DNA from: Clostridia bacterium
GTDB taxonomy: Bacteria > Bacillota_A > Clostridia > Christensenellales > Borkfalkiaceae
Reading direction: 5' to 3'
Assembly (NCBI GenBank): GCA_017621955.1
Contig: JAGASB010000176.1
Span: forward strand, 1-8,234
DNA length: 8,234 nt
The notes beneath the pieces were generated by a model, which was not told the origin of the DNA, did no database searches, and saw nothing but the letters and a program-made list of their open reading frames with translations. Shown piece by piece: positions 1-5,649 of the stretch; the stretch's first letter is position 1, and every line of letters starts with the position of its first letter. Position numbers and translations under genes: made by a program.

Positions 1-417
1 TACGTTTATTATTGCAACAGCTGCCGTTTCAAAAAACAGCGTTTCGTAAAAGAAATATCCGAAAGCCATTATAATAGCACCTGCCACTCCGCCGACAATT
101 TCGGCAAGCATGACTTTTTTCGTCGCTTTCAATAGCAGTTTGTAAAGAAGATAAGCAACTATCGCCATTACCGTTTTGATAAGTAAAGTCCCCGGCGCAT
201 AAGTTATATACCCGAAAAGGTCCGCTAGTGCCGAGCCGACGCCGGCTGCTATAGTTCCGTAAACAGGTCCTAAAATAAAAACCGAAAGCAAAACGAAAGC
301 GTCGCCTAAATTCACGTATCCGAGTGGTAACGGTACTCTTATAAACATTGTAGTCACAACGGTGAGTGCCATAAATAATGCGGTTAAAACCAGTTTTTTT
401 GTCGTAACGTTTCTCAT
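1..417 (-). CDS. ECF transporter S component, C-terminus beyond the window
   Basis: This is the membrane substrate-binding subunit of an energy-coupling factor (vitamin/micronutrient) importer, which works with a shared EcfA-EcfA'-EcfT module not seen here. The 139 visible residues start MRNVTTKKLVLTALFMAL and form hydrophobic helices. They carry the block GYVNLGDAFVLLS (about residues 31-43), then LGPVYGTIAAGVGSALADL and YAPGTLLIKTVMAIVA, which I recognise as typical of the PF07155/PF12822-like S components. About the last quarter is cut off. The ATG lies 2 bases after the metY stop, giving TAA-AT-ATG, with no good Shine-Dalgarno of its own. Translation is therefore probably coupled to metY, and both genes should share one transcript. 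The substrate cannot be read from the sequence. The operon position makes a sulfur or methionine-related compound possible, but this is inference and other vitamins remain open. Confidence 0.85.
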   Translation of the reverse strand, partial: MRNVTTKKLVLTALFMALTVVTTMFIRVPLPLGYVNLGDAFVLLSVFILGPVYGTIAAGVGSALADLFGYITYAPGTLLIKTVMAIVAYLLYKLLLKATKKVMLAEIVGGVAGAIIMAFGYFFYETLFFETAAVAIINV

Positions 418-419
418 AT

Positions 420-1703
420 TTATTTTACAGCGTTGAAGCCACCCTCCAAATCGGCGATAATATCGTCTATATGTTCGGTACCGATAGAAAGCCTGATAGT
501 GTTCGGCTTAATATCTTGCTCAATAAGTTCACTTTCCGACAGTTGACTGTGCGTAGTCGTTGCAGGATGTATTACCAAACTTTTAACGTCGGCAACGTTT
601 GCAAGAAGTGAAAATATTTTAAGATTATCAATAAATTTATGCGCTTCTTTTTGCCCGCCTTTGATTTCAAAAGTGAAAATAGAGCCACCGCCGTTCGGGA
701 AATACTTTTTATAAAGTTCGTGGTCGGGATGGTTTTCAAGTGACGGATGATTGACTTTTACTACCTGCGGATGATTTGATAAATATTCAACGACCTTTTT
801 AGTGTTTTCAGCGTGACGCTCTAATCGTAACGACAAAGTTTCTACCCCTTGTAATAATAAGAAAGCGTTAAACGGTGAAATAGTTGCCCCCGTATCCCTT
901 AAAAGAATCGCACGGATATAAGTTACGAACGCCGCTCTTCCCACCGCTTTTGTGAAAGACACACCGTGATAACTTGGATTAGGGTCAGCAATTTGCCGAA
1001 ACTTGCCCGATTTTTCAAAGTCAAAATTACCCGAATCAACTATTATGCCACCGAGCGTAGTGCCGTGTCCGCCAATAAATTTAGTTGCCGAGTGAACGAC
1101 GATATCTGCGCCGTGTTCGATAGGACGGAAAAGATACGGCGTCCCAAAAGTGTTATCTACGACTAGCGGAATATCGTATTTATGCGCTAAAGAAGCAAGC
1201 GCATCCACGTCGGGAATATCGCTGTTAGGGTTACCTAGTGTTTCTATATAAATTGCGCGAGTGTTAGACTTAATTGCGTTTTCCACTTCATTTAAGTCGT
1301 GAATATTAACAAAAGTTGCGGTAATGTTGAAATTTGGCAAAGTATGCGCCAAAAGATTATAACTACCGCCGTATATAGTTTTTTGCGCTACGATATGTCC
1401 GCCGTTTTGCGCAAGCGCTTGAATAACGTAAGTAATCGCCGCCGCACCTGAAGATAGCGCTAATCCTGCAACGCCACCTTCTAATGCGGCAATTCTCTTT
1501 TCAAAAACGTCTTGCGTAGAATTAGTAAGTCTGCCGTAAATATTACCAGCATCCGCTAATCCAAATCTTGCGGCTGCGTGCGCAGAATTTTTAAAAACGT
1601 AAGAAGTAGTTTGATAAATGGGTACTGCTCTTGCGTCGGTTGCTGTGTCTGGGCTTTCTTGCCCTACGTGAAGTTGTAAAGTTTCAAATTTATAATTAGA
1701 CAT
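420..1703 (-). CDS. metY: O-acetylhomoserine sulfhydrylase (O-acetylhomoserine aminocarboxypropyltransferase), PLP-dependent
   Basis: This is a cytoplasmic Cys/Met-metabolism PLP enzyme, 427 residues, the usual length for MetY. It is expected to make homocysteine from O-acetyl-L-homoserine and sulfide; some relatives also take methanethiol or make cysteine. Visible family features are the early FETLQLHVGQ segment, the YGR phosphate-binding motif near 56-58, YGGSYNL near 111-117, VVDNTFGTPY with the cofactor aspartate at D183, and SATKFIGGHG with the Schiff-base lysine K208. Also present are the long family-typical insert PNPSYHGVSF near 241-250, IHPATTTHSQL at 378-388, and the C-terminal RLSIGTEHIDDIIADL. 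The start is supported by an AAAGGAG Shine-Dalgarno at 1712-1718. It has its own sigma-A-like promoter about 150 bases upstream, a leader with a possible regulatory ORF, and a coupled downstream ECF gene. MetY rather than cystathionine gamma-synthase is favoured by the length and the insert. Confidence 0.95.
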   Translation of the reverse strand: MSNYKFETLQLHVGQESPDTATDARAVPIYQTTSYVFKNSAHAAARFGLADAGNIYGRLTNSTQDVFEKRIAALEGGVAGLALSSGAAAITYVIQALAQNGGHIVAQKTIYGGSYNLLAHTLPNFNITATFVNIHDLNEVENAIKSNTRAIYIETLGNPNSDIPDVDALASLAHKYDIPLVVDNTFGTPYLFRPIEHGADIVVHSATKFIGGHGTTLGGIIVDSGNFDFEKSGKFRQIADPNPSYHGVSFTKAVGRAAFVTYIRAILLRDTGATISPFNAFLLLQGVETLSLRLERHAENTKKVVEYLSNHPQVVKVNHPSLENHPDHELYKKYFPNGGGSIFTFEIKGGQKEAHKFIDNLKIFSLLANVADVKSLVIHPATTTHSQLSESELIEQDIKPNTIRLSIGTEHIDDIIADLEGGFNAVK

Positions 1704-1711
1704 GATTTTTT

Positions 1712-1765
1712 CTCCTTTTTATATATCGTTTTTTAGTCTTTATAAAATAAATAATGTTAAAGGAG
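1712..1765 (-). promoter_or_regulatory. metY Shine-Dalgarno and matching anti-Shine-Dalgarno in the leader
   Basis: On the minus strand the metY ribosome binding site AAAGGAG (1712-1718) is exactly complementary over 7 bases to CTCCTTT (1759-1765) earlier in the same leader. The two are separated by about 40 AT-rich bases. If they pair, the metY ribosome binding site is hidden. The anti-Shine-Dalgarno starts 2 bases after the stop codon of the candidate leader ORF, so a ribosome held there would cover it. The complementarity is seen directly; a regulatory role is inferred. A 7-bp stem with a long loop is modest in stability. Confidence 0.45.
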
Positions 1766-1767
1766 CA

Positions 1768-1824
1768 TCACATTCGACCAAATCTGAAATTGTGACGAAC
1801 AAGTTCTAAAAAAATGTTTTTCAT
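1768..1824 (-). CDS. possible leader peptide (18 codons) upstream of metY
   Basis: A short ORF lies inside the metY leader and would encode MKNIFLELVRHNFRFGRM. Its ATG is about 26 bases after the predicted transcription start near 1850. An AGGTAGG sequence, a fair Shine-Dalgarno, sits 7 bases before the ATG. The peptide is basic (K, R, R, R, H) and aromatic. It has no cysteine, so classical cysteine-codon attenuation is unlikely. The last sense codon is Met (ATG), preceded by a CGA arginine codon. The stop is followed within 2 bases by the anti-Shine-Dalgarno for metY, and the stop region can also pair weakly with TCACA earlier in the ORF. I do not recognise the peptide as a known leader. It could be a chance ORF in AT-rich DNA; only its placement argues for function. 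Confidence 0.4.
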   Translation of the reverse strand: MKNIFLELVRHNFRFGRM

Positions 1825-1829
1825 AAATC

Positions 1830-1891
1830 AACCTACCTATTTAGTATGTTGTTAGTATTTTAGCACTTTTAACATACTTTGTCAATAGGTT
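1830..1891. promoter_or_regulatory. two 21-base dyads over the metY promoter, probable Rrf2 operators
   Basis: Two 21-base segments, 1830-1850 on the plus strand and 1871-1891 on the minus strand, both read AACCTA-N7-AGTATGTT. They face each other around a centre at 1860.5. Each segment is itself nearly palindromic (AACcTA-N9-TAtGTT), so the pair can be seen as two similar operators about 41 bases apart, roughly four helical turns. The right one contains the metY -35 hexamer; the left one covers the predicted transcription start. Dyads of this length suit dimeric winged-helix repressors such as Rrf2 proteins, and an Rrf2 gene is divergently adjacent. The match to that particular protein is inferred. 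Confidence 0.6.
1857..1885 (-). promoter_or_regulatory. sigma-A-type promoter of metY
   Basis: On the minus strand there is a perfect -35 TTGACA (1880-1885) and a -10 TAAAAT (1857-1862) with exactly 17 bases between them. Transcription should start near 1850, giving metY a leader of about 147 bases. That is long enough for the candidate upstream ORF and the anti-Shine-Dalgarno element. Confidence 0.8.
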
Positions 1892-1906
1892 TTGTGGGGT
1901 AAATGC

Positions 1907-1935
1907 TTGATTTTTAAAATTTTTTTTGATATAAT
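1907..1935 (+). promoter_or_regulatory. sigma-A-type promoter of the Rrf2 regulator
   Basis: A -35 TTGATT (1907-1912) and a consensus -10 TATAAT (1930-1935) are separated by 17 bases. Transcription would begin near 1942, about 26 bases before the ATG. The promoter lies back to back with the metY promoter. The nearer metY operator dyad ends only 15 bases before this -35, so the regulator could also influence its own expression. Confidence 0.75.
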
Positions 1936-1967
1936 TGAGTTAAACGTAAAAAGAGGAAGTATAAATT

Positions 1968-2387
1968 ATGATTTCAACTCGCGGTAGATATGCATTAAGG
2001 GTGCTGATTGACATTGCTGAAAATAGTAACGGGAACTATATTCCGTTAAAAGACATAGCAAGTCGCCAAGACATTTCAGAAAAGTATTTAGAAAGTATTT
2101 TAGTATTACTCACTCGCGGAAACCTTTTAAACGGACTTCGTGGGAAAGGCGGTGGATATAAACTTACAAAATCGCCGGAAGAATATACTATGAAAAGTAT
2201 TCTTACGTTAACGGAAGGAACGCTGGCTCCCGTTGCGTGTTTGAAAGACGGTGCGGAGCCTTGCTTAAAATCATCAAGTTGTAAAACGCTCCCTGTTTGG
2301 CAAGGATTAAACAAAGCCATCACCGATTATTTAGAGAGCGTTACTCTTGCCGATATTATTGACAAACCCGATAACTATTCAATTTAA
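1968..2387 (+). CDS. Rrf2-family transcriptional regulator with a three-cysteine cluster (IscR/CymR-like)
   Basis: This is a cytoplasmic DNA-binding regulator of 139 residues, the normal Rrf2 length. The N-terminal winged helix is clear: MISTRGRYALRVLIDIAE, then the recognition helix region LKDIASRQDISEKYLESIL (27-45), and the wing GLRGKGGGYKL (56-66). C91, C99 and C105 form a CX7CX5C cluster followed by a conserved LPVW-L segment. In IscR, a similarly placed cluster binds an iron-sulfur centre, so this protein may sense iron-sulfur or sulfur state; CymR of Bacillus and Staphylococcus instead senses cysteine through CysK. The gene has an AAGAGGAA ribosome binding site at 1951-1958. It diverges from metY, whose promoter carries two probable operators, suggesting a repressor of sulfur assimilation. 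Family assignment is sure; ligand and targets are inferred. Confidence 0.92.
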   Translation: MISTRGRYALRVLIDIAENSNGNYIPLKDIASRQDISEKYLESILVLLTRGNLLNGLRGKGGGYKLTKSPEEYTMKSILTLTEGTLAPVACLKDGAEPCLKSSSCKTLPVWQGLNKAITDYLESVTLADIIDKPDNYSI

Positions 2388-2438
2388 TGAAACAGCCGAT
2401 AGTATGCTATCGGCTGTTTCATTAAATATACTATCTTT
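2383..2438 (+). terminator. terminator of the Rrf2 gene, perfect 20-bp stem
   Basis: The arms 2383-2402 and 2407-2426 are perfect inverted complements over 20 bases with a 4-base TATG loop; the core is GAAACAGCCGATAG. The left arm begins within the last codons of the regulator and includes its stop codon. The T run (2433-2438) is delayed about 6 bases from the stem, so Rho-independent termination is likely but not ideal. The long perfect stem could also protect the 3' end of the mRNA. Confidence 0.7.
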
Positions 2439-2478
2439 TTTCTACGCTTTATCAAACTTTATCAATAATTTTTTGCAA

Positions 2479-2520
2479 AAAAATAACTTGAACGATATGT
2501 CCAAGTTATTTTTCTTTTAA
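2479..2520. terminator. bidirectional terminator between convergent genes
   Basis: AAAAATAACTTG (2479-2490) pairs perfectly with CAAGTTATTTTT (2502-2513) around an 11-base loop. T-rich tracts follow on both strands: TTTTTCTTTT on the plus strand and a run of seven T on the minus strand. It can stop transcripts from the Rrf2 gene and from the minus-strand acyltransferase group, whose last stop codon is about 70 bases away. Confidence 0.75.
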
Positions 2521-2582
2521 CCGCTTGAAAGTGCAATTTCCTATAAATTTTAATGTTTAAAAAATCCCTAAGAGAAGAGCGC

Positions 2583-3308
2583 TTATTGTGTTTCTTTTAT
2601 GTACTGAAGATAAAGACCATTGATAGCATGCCGAAATTGTTCAGCAATTTCTTTTCTATTAAATCCTTCTGCTTTCATTTCGTTAACATACATAGGTTTA
2701 CCTATAACTATTGCCTTTTTTCGTTTAATCCTTCCTATATAAACAGGATATATTGGCAAATCAACATTACGTTGAGCATAATAAATTTCACTCATCATAA
2801 CAAAGCCTGCGTAAAGTTCCACAAGTTCATCGTGATATCCCGTATTAGAGTTTTCCGGGGATACGCTAACAGCTATATTTTCATCCAAACATTGAATACT
2901 TAATTCGATTGTCTTTCTCATTTTTGCACCAGGATAAGAAGGTATAACCTTTATACCCTTATATATCATAGGCGAAAAAAATGCTTCGAAAAACGCTTTT
3001 AACGTAGCACGAAATTTTTTCATATGGTTTTTTCTGATGTAGAGAACATCCCTTAAATATAAAAATCTTTCCTTATAGTTTTCAAGCATTTGATAGGCGC
3101 CCCACCGTGCGTGAAATATCGGCAAGCTCAATTCAAGGATAAGTGGACCCGTTTTATTGGCGTGGTTTGAAACGATTATACATTTTTCATCCATGGGTGT
3201 ATCATTTAAGTTTATAACCGTTTTTGCTTTAAGAAATGGGGATACTATTTTAGAAAAAACATTCCAAACCGGTTGCTTTCTCTTGGGGATTTTCCATGGT
3301 TTTTTCAT
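2583..3308 (-). CDS. divergent PlsC-like lysophospholipid acyltransferase
   Basis: This is probably a membrane-associated glycerophospholipid acyltransferase of the LPLAT/PlsC superfamily, 241 residues with the start used here. NHANKTGP (48-55) stands where the family has the NHX4D catalytic box. The histidine H49 is kept, but the aspartate position holds G54. VIPSYPGAKMRK (121-132) and the SPENSN block (150-155) correspond to the later substrate-binding motifs, the latter to the usual FPEGTRS. LPIYPVYIGR and VIGKP follow as in the family. An ATG 12 bases further upstream (3318-3320) has no ribosome binding site, whereas GGAG at 3315-3318 sits 6 bases before the ATG chosen. It is the last gene of the MarR-DegV group, 110 bases after the broken DegV gene, with no clear promoter of its own. 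Activity is uncertain because of the missing Asp. Confidence 0.72.
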   Translation of the reverse strand: MKKPWKIPKRKQPVWNVFSKIVSPFLKAKTVINLNDTPMDEKCIIVSNHANKTGPLILELSLPIFHARWGAYQMLENYKERFLYLRDVLYIRKNHMKKFRATLKAFFEAFFSPMIYKGIKVIPSYPGAKMRKTIELSIQCLDENIAVSVSPENSNTGYHDELVELYAGFVMMSEIYYAQRNVDLPIYPVYIGRIKRKKAIVIGKPMYVNEMKAEGFNRKEIAEQFRHAINGLYLQYIKETQ

Positions 3309-3314
3309 AATTTT

Positions 3315-3318
3315 CTCC
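3315..3318 (-). promoter_or_regulatory. Shine-Dalgarno deciding the acyltransferase start
   Basis: GGAG on the minus strand, 6 bases before the ATG at 3306-3308. It overlaps the alternative ATG at 3318-3320, which has only AT-rich sequence upstream. The shorter 241-residue product is therefore preferred over a 245-residue one. Confidence 0.7.
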
Positions 3319-3418
3319 ATTTTAATTGTATTTTAAAAAGTCAACTCATACAACACTGGGTTGGATGCGCATTCTAATTACAAAATCTAAGTGATACTTT
3401 GCAAGAAGTATAGTATAT

Positions 3419-4235
3419 TTATTTTTCAACGTATATATACCCAAACACATTAGGTCCCCAATGTGCCGCAACGGCAGGGTCTAAATTATCTTTTTCCGTC
3501 ATAATCTCTTTGTATTTTTGATCGGTTTTGGAAATCAACTCGTCAAGATTTTTTGTGCTGTATGTGTAAGATGGAACAATTGGATAATTCGTATCACATG
3601 TTTCAAGTGCAGATAAAATAAATTTTATTGCGCTTTTTATTCCAAGCGTTTTTCCTGCGACCTTTACTCCATGCTATAACTCTATAATAGGTTTTATCCT
3701 TAATAAAGAACCAACAACCCATCCAGCAGTACTTAATCTTCCCCCCCTTATGTAAATAATCAAGTGTTTCAGGAACAGCTAATGCCCTAATGCGTGGAAT
3801 AAGCGCATTTAATTTATCCACCATAAAATCTAACGTTTCATTACGGTACTTATTTGCTTCCCGAACTAAAATTTTCATACCACCGACAGCCGTTTTAGAA
3901 TCAACAACTCTCACATTTGTATTACCTTCAAACAGCATATTGAGTGCGTTATACGTTCCTGAAATACCTGACGAAATAGTTAATATAATAACGTCATATC
4001 CCTCTTTAACACATTCATCTACTCGTTGCTTAGCATCGTCTAAAAGTGGCAACGATGTCTTAGGGAAAAGTTTCTCTTCTATCAACGATTTGTAAAATAC
4101 GTCCATAGATAAGTTTTCGCCATCTAAATATTCTTTGTCATTTAAAAGTATTTGAAGTGGTAGTACTTCAACACCGTAAAAATCTCTTTCTTCTTTCTTT
4201 ATACTACTACCAGAATCAACAAAAACTTTTATCAT
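3419..4235 (-). pseudogene. second DegV-family gene, broken by a frameshift and a nonsense codon
   Basis: The first 165 codons read as a normal DegV N-terminal half, with MIKVFVDSGSSI, PKTSLP, ISSGISGTY (88-95) and LDYLHKGG. Then a run of seven G (3741-3747) shifts the frame, and the open frame ends in unrelated basic sequence at 3603. Removing one G restores RLSTAGWVVGSLLRIKPIIEL. After this an in-frame TAG (3674-3676) interrupts, and the same frame continues HGVKVAGKTLGIKSA through AAHWGPNVFGYIYVEK to a TAA at 3419-3421. The repaired protein would be 271 residues, close to normal DegV size. TAG is used as an ordinary stop by the ATPase gene ending at 6263, so recoding is unlikely. The start overlaps the stop of the upstream DegV gene by ATGA. 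DegV proteins bind fatty acids; a truncated N-terminal domain could still be made. Two independent lesions argue against a single sequencing error. Confidence 0.88.
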
Positions 4236-5092
4236 TTTAACTTCTCTCTGTTTTCAAAAAATGCAACACCAACAACCCCCGGTCCAACGTGCGTACCTAT
4301 TGTTGCTCCAAGTATATGTTTTGGAATATTATCCGTGTGTCCAGCCCAAAGACTTGCACTATCTTTTATATATTTATCAAGTAAAGAATTATCCAAACCC
4401 GACCAAATCGTTGCATACGGCATGGAGAAATCTATACCACCAACTTCCTGAACCAACCTACTTAATAGGTTGTTCCCTTTTCTTGACCCAAGAGCTTTTC
4501 CTATAAGTTTAACTTCTCCATCTACAATACCGACAACAGGCTTTAAAGAAATCATTTCTCCAGCGAAAGCAACGGTGCTAGATATTCTCCCACCCTTTTT
4601 CAAGTATGCCAGAGTACCAAGCAACGCCATAACCTTAATATTTTTCTTCTTATCTTCAAGTTCCTCTATAATTGCTTTTGCTGATAACCCTTGCTTGAGC
4701 AAGCGTAACGCAAAATCACATAATAATCGTTCCCCAACGCAAGCATTAAGGCTATCAACAACATAAACTTTTCCTGGAAATTTTTCCGCCGCTTGCCTTG
4801 CGCTTTCATAAGTCCCGGAAAGTTTCGAAGAAATGGTAATCACAATCAATTCGTCCCCATTTCTAGTATGTTTTTCAAAGGCTTCTTCAAAACGAAAGGT
4901 ATTAATTAAGCTTGTTTTAGGCAAAACGTCGCTTTCTATCAACTTCTCCCAAAATCCTTGCGGTGATAAATTTACACCATCATAAAATTCTTCCTCACCG
5001 ATAGTTATTAACATCGGTATCATAATAATGCCCTTTTCATCTGCCTCTTGTTTACTGATATCCGCAGCAGAATCTATCATAAGTTTAATCAT
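4232..5092 (-). CDS. DegV family fatty-acid-binding protein (FakB-like)
   Basis: This is a full-length cytoplasmic DegV protein of 286 residues. The family (FakB1/FakB2 in Staphylococcus) binds a free fatty acid and presents it to the kinase FakA, giving acyl-phosphate for phospholipid synthesis. Visible features are MIKLMIDSAADIS, the PKTSLIN segment (58-64) in the place of the usual TSQP, ISSKLSGTYESA (87-98), and LAYLKKGGRISS (161-172). ISLKPVVGIVDGEV and the C-terminal IGTHVGPGVVGVAFF, with H268, follow. The start has AAGAGGA at 5101-5107, 8 bases upstream. It lies 50 bases after the MarR gene with no terminator between, and its TGA overlaps the ATG of the broken DegV copy, so all are likely cotranscribed. 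No FakA/DhaK kinase is visible here. The ligand is not predictable. Confidence 0.92.
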   Translation of the reverse strand: MIKLMIDSAADISKQEADEKGIIMIPMLITIGEEEFYDGVNLSPQGFWEKLIESDVLPKTSLINTFRFEEAFEKHTRNGDELIVITISSKLSGTYESARQAAEKFPGKVYVVDSLNACVGERLLCDFALRLLKQGLSAKAIIEELEDKKKNIKVMALLGTLAYLKKGGRISSTVAFAGEMISLKPVVGIVDGEVKLIGKALGSRKGNNLLSRLVQEVGGIDFSMPYATIWSGLDNSLLDKYIKDSASLWAGHTDNIPKHILGATIGTHVGPGVVGVAFFENREKLK

Positions 5093-5142
5093 GTTTATTA
5101 TCCTCTTCTATATTTATTTTATAAATTTGTAGATACTTACTT

Positions 5143-5586
5143 TTACTCTTTATAATCCAAACAGATTTTCTCAAGATTGTTACAAATCAAAGATAAGCAT
5201 TGATAAAATATTTTCCTGTTTTCATCTGTTAAACCATTGCTTGCTTCAAGCAAAATTTTGTCAATCTTTTCCGCAATGTGTTTTCCAACAAGCATTCCTT
5301 TTTCGGTTAGAAAAAAGTCACTTTGGTATCTCTTTTGAAGAACAGAAGAACAATATATATATCCTTCACATTCTAAAAATTTAATTGCACGAGAGATATT
5401 GGCTTTATCTTCACCACACATATCGCAAAGCTCTTTTGCGGTAAGCTCTTTTATTTTGTAAAGATAATATAAGCAAGAAACATGCGAACTTTTCAAATTA
5501 AATTTAATCATTTCTTCGCTTTTTATTTTGTGAATATATCTACTCGCCTTTGCAATAGATACCGTAAATAATTCAAAACGATCCAT
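5143..5586 (-). CDS. MarR-family transcriptional regulator
   Basis: This is a cytoplasmic dimeric winged-helix regulator of 147 residues, a typical MarR length. The helix-turn-helix spans LTAKELCDMCGEDKANISRAIKFLECEGYI (about 48-77). The wing contains QKRYQSDFFLTEKG (84-97), with the family-typical LTEKG. Flanking helices would form the dimer interface. It has eight cysteines (38, 54, 57, 73, 79, 130, 135, 142), several in or near the DNA-binding domain, which is unusual and may allow redox sensing (inference). The start is supported by AAGGAGAGG at 5592-5600. It heads the group with DegV, broken DegV and PlsC-like genes. Two matching dyads in its promoter suggest self-repression. MarR regulators such as FabT control fatty-acid synthesis in streptococci, which fits this neighbourhood, but the sequence alone does not establish FabT orthology. 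Confidence 0.92.
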   Translation of the reverse strand: MDRFELFTVSIAKASRYIHKIKSEEMIKFNLKSSHVSCLYYLYKIKELTAKELCDMCGEDKANISRAIKFLECEGYIYCSSVLQKRYQSDFFLTEKGMLVGKHIAEKIDKILLEASNGLTDENRKIFYQCLSLICNNLEKICLDYKE

Positions 5587-5597
5587 ATCTACCTCTC

Positions 5598-5614
5598 CTT
5601 GTTGTAATTACAAC
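5598..5614. promoter_or_regulatory. MarR operator copy 1
   Basis: CTTGTTGTAATTACAAC contains a perfect 14-base palindrome GTTGTAATTACAAC (5601-5614). It lies between the MarR -10 and its ribosome binding site, at or just after the predicted transcription start. It shares 15 of 17 bases with the second copy 36 bases upstream. A repressor here would block initiation. The palindrome is seen directly; binding by this MarR protein is inferred. Confidence 0.7.
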
Positions 5615-5620
5615 TTCTAT

Positions 5621-5649
5621 ATTCTATCACATACTTGTTGTAATGTCAA
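5621..5649 (-). promoter_or_regulatory. sigma-A-type promoter of the MarR-DegV-DegV-PlsC group
   Basis: On the minus strand a perfect -35 TTGACA (5644-5649) is followed after 17 bases by -10 TAGAAT (5621-5626). Transcription should start near 5614, inside operator copy 1. No other convincing promoter is seen before the downstream genes, so it probably drives the whole group. Confidence 0.8.

Noticed and set aside
966..1166. Plus-strand open frame of 66 codons inside metY
   Set aside because: Shadow of metY on the opposite strand; no ribosome binding site and no recognisable protein.
1704..1856. SAM riboswitch or T-box in the metY leader
   Set aside because: I found neither the conserved S-box core nor a T-box specifier/antiterminator sequence, and no terminator hairpin before metY.
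2553..2903. Plus-strand open frame of 116 codons overlapping the acyltransferase gene
   Set aside because: The protein is low-complexity, rich in F, I, N and Y, as expected from antisense of AT-rich coding DNA, and overlaps a well-supported gene.
3309..3418. Separate promoter for the acyltransferase (TTGACT on the minus strand)
   Set aside because: No -10 hexamer lies at an acceptable distance; readthrough from the MarR promoter is simpler.
3674..3676. TAG in the DegV copy as a recoded sense codon
   Set aside because: The ATPase gene ends with TAG at 6263-6265 in a normal position, and the same DegV gene also has a frameshift, so decay is simpler.
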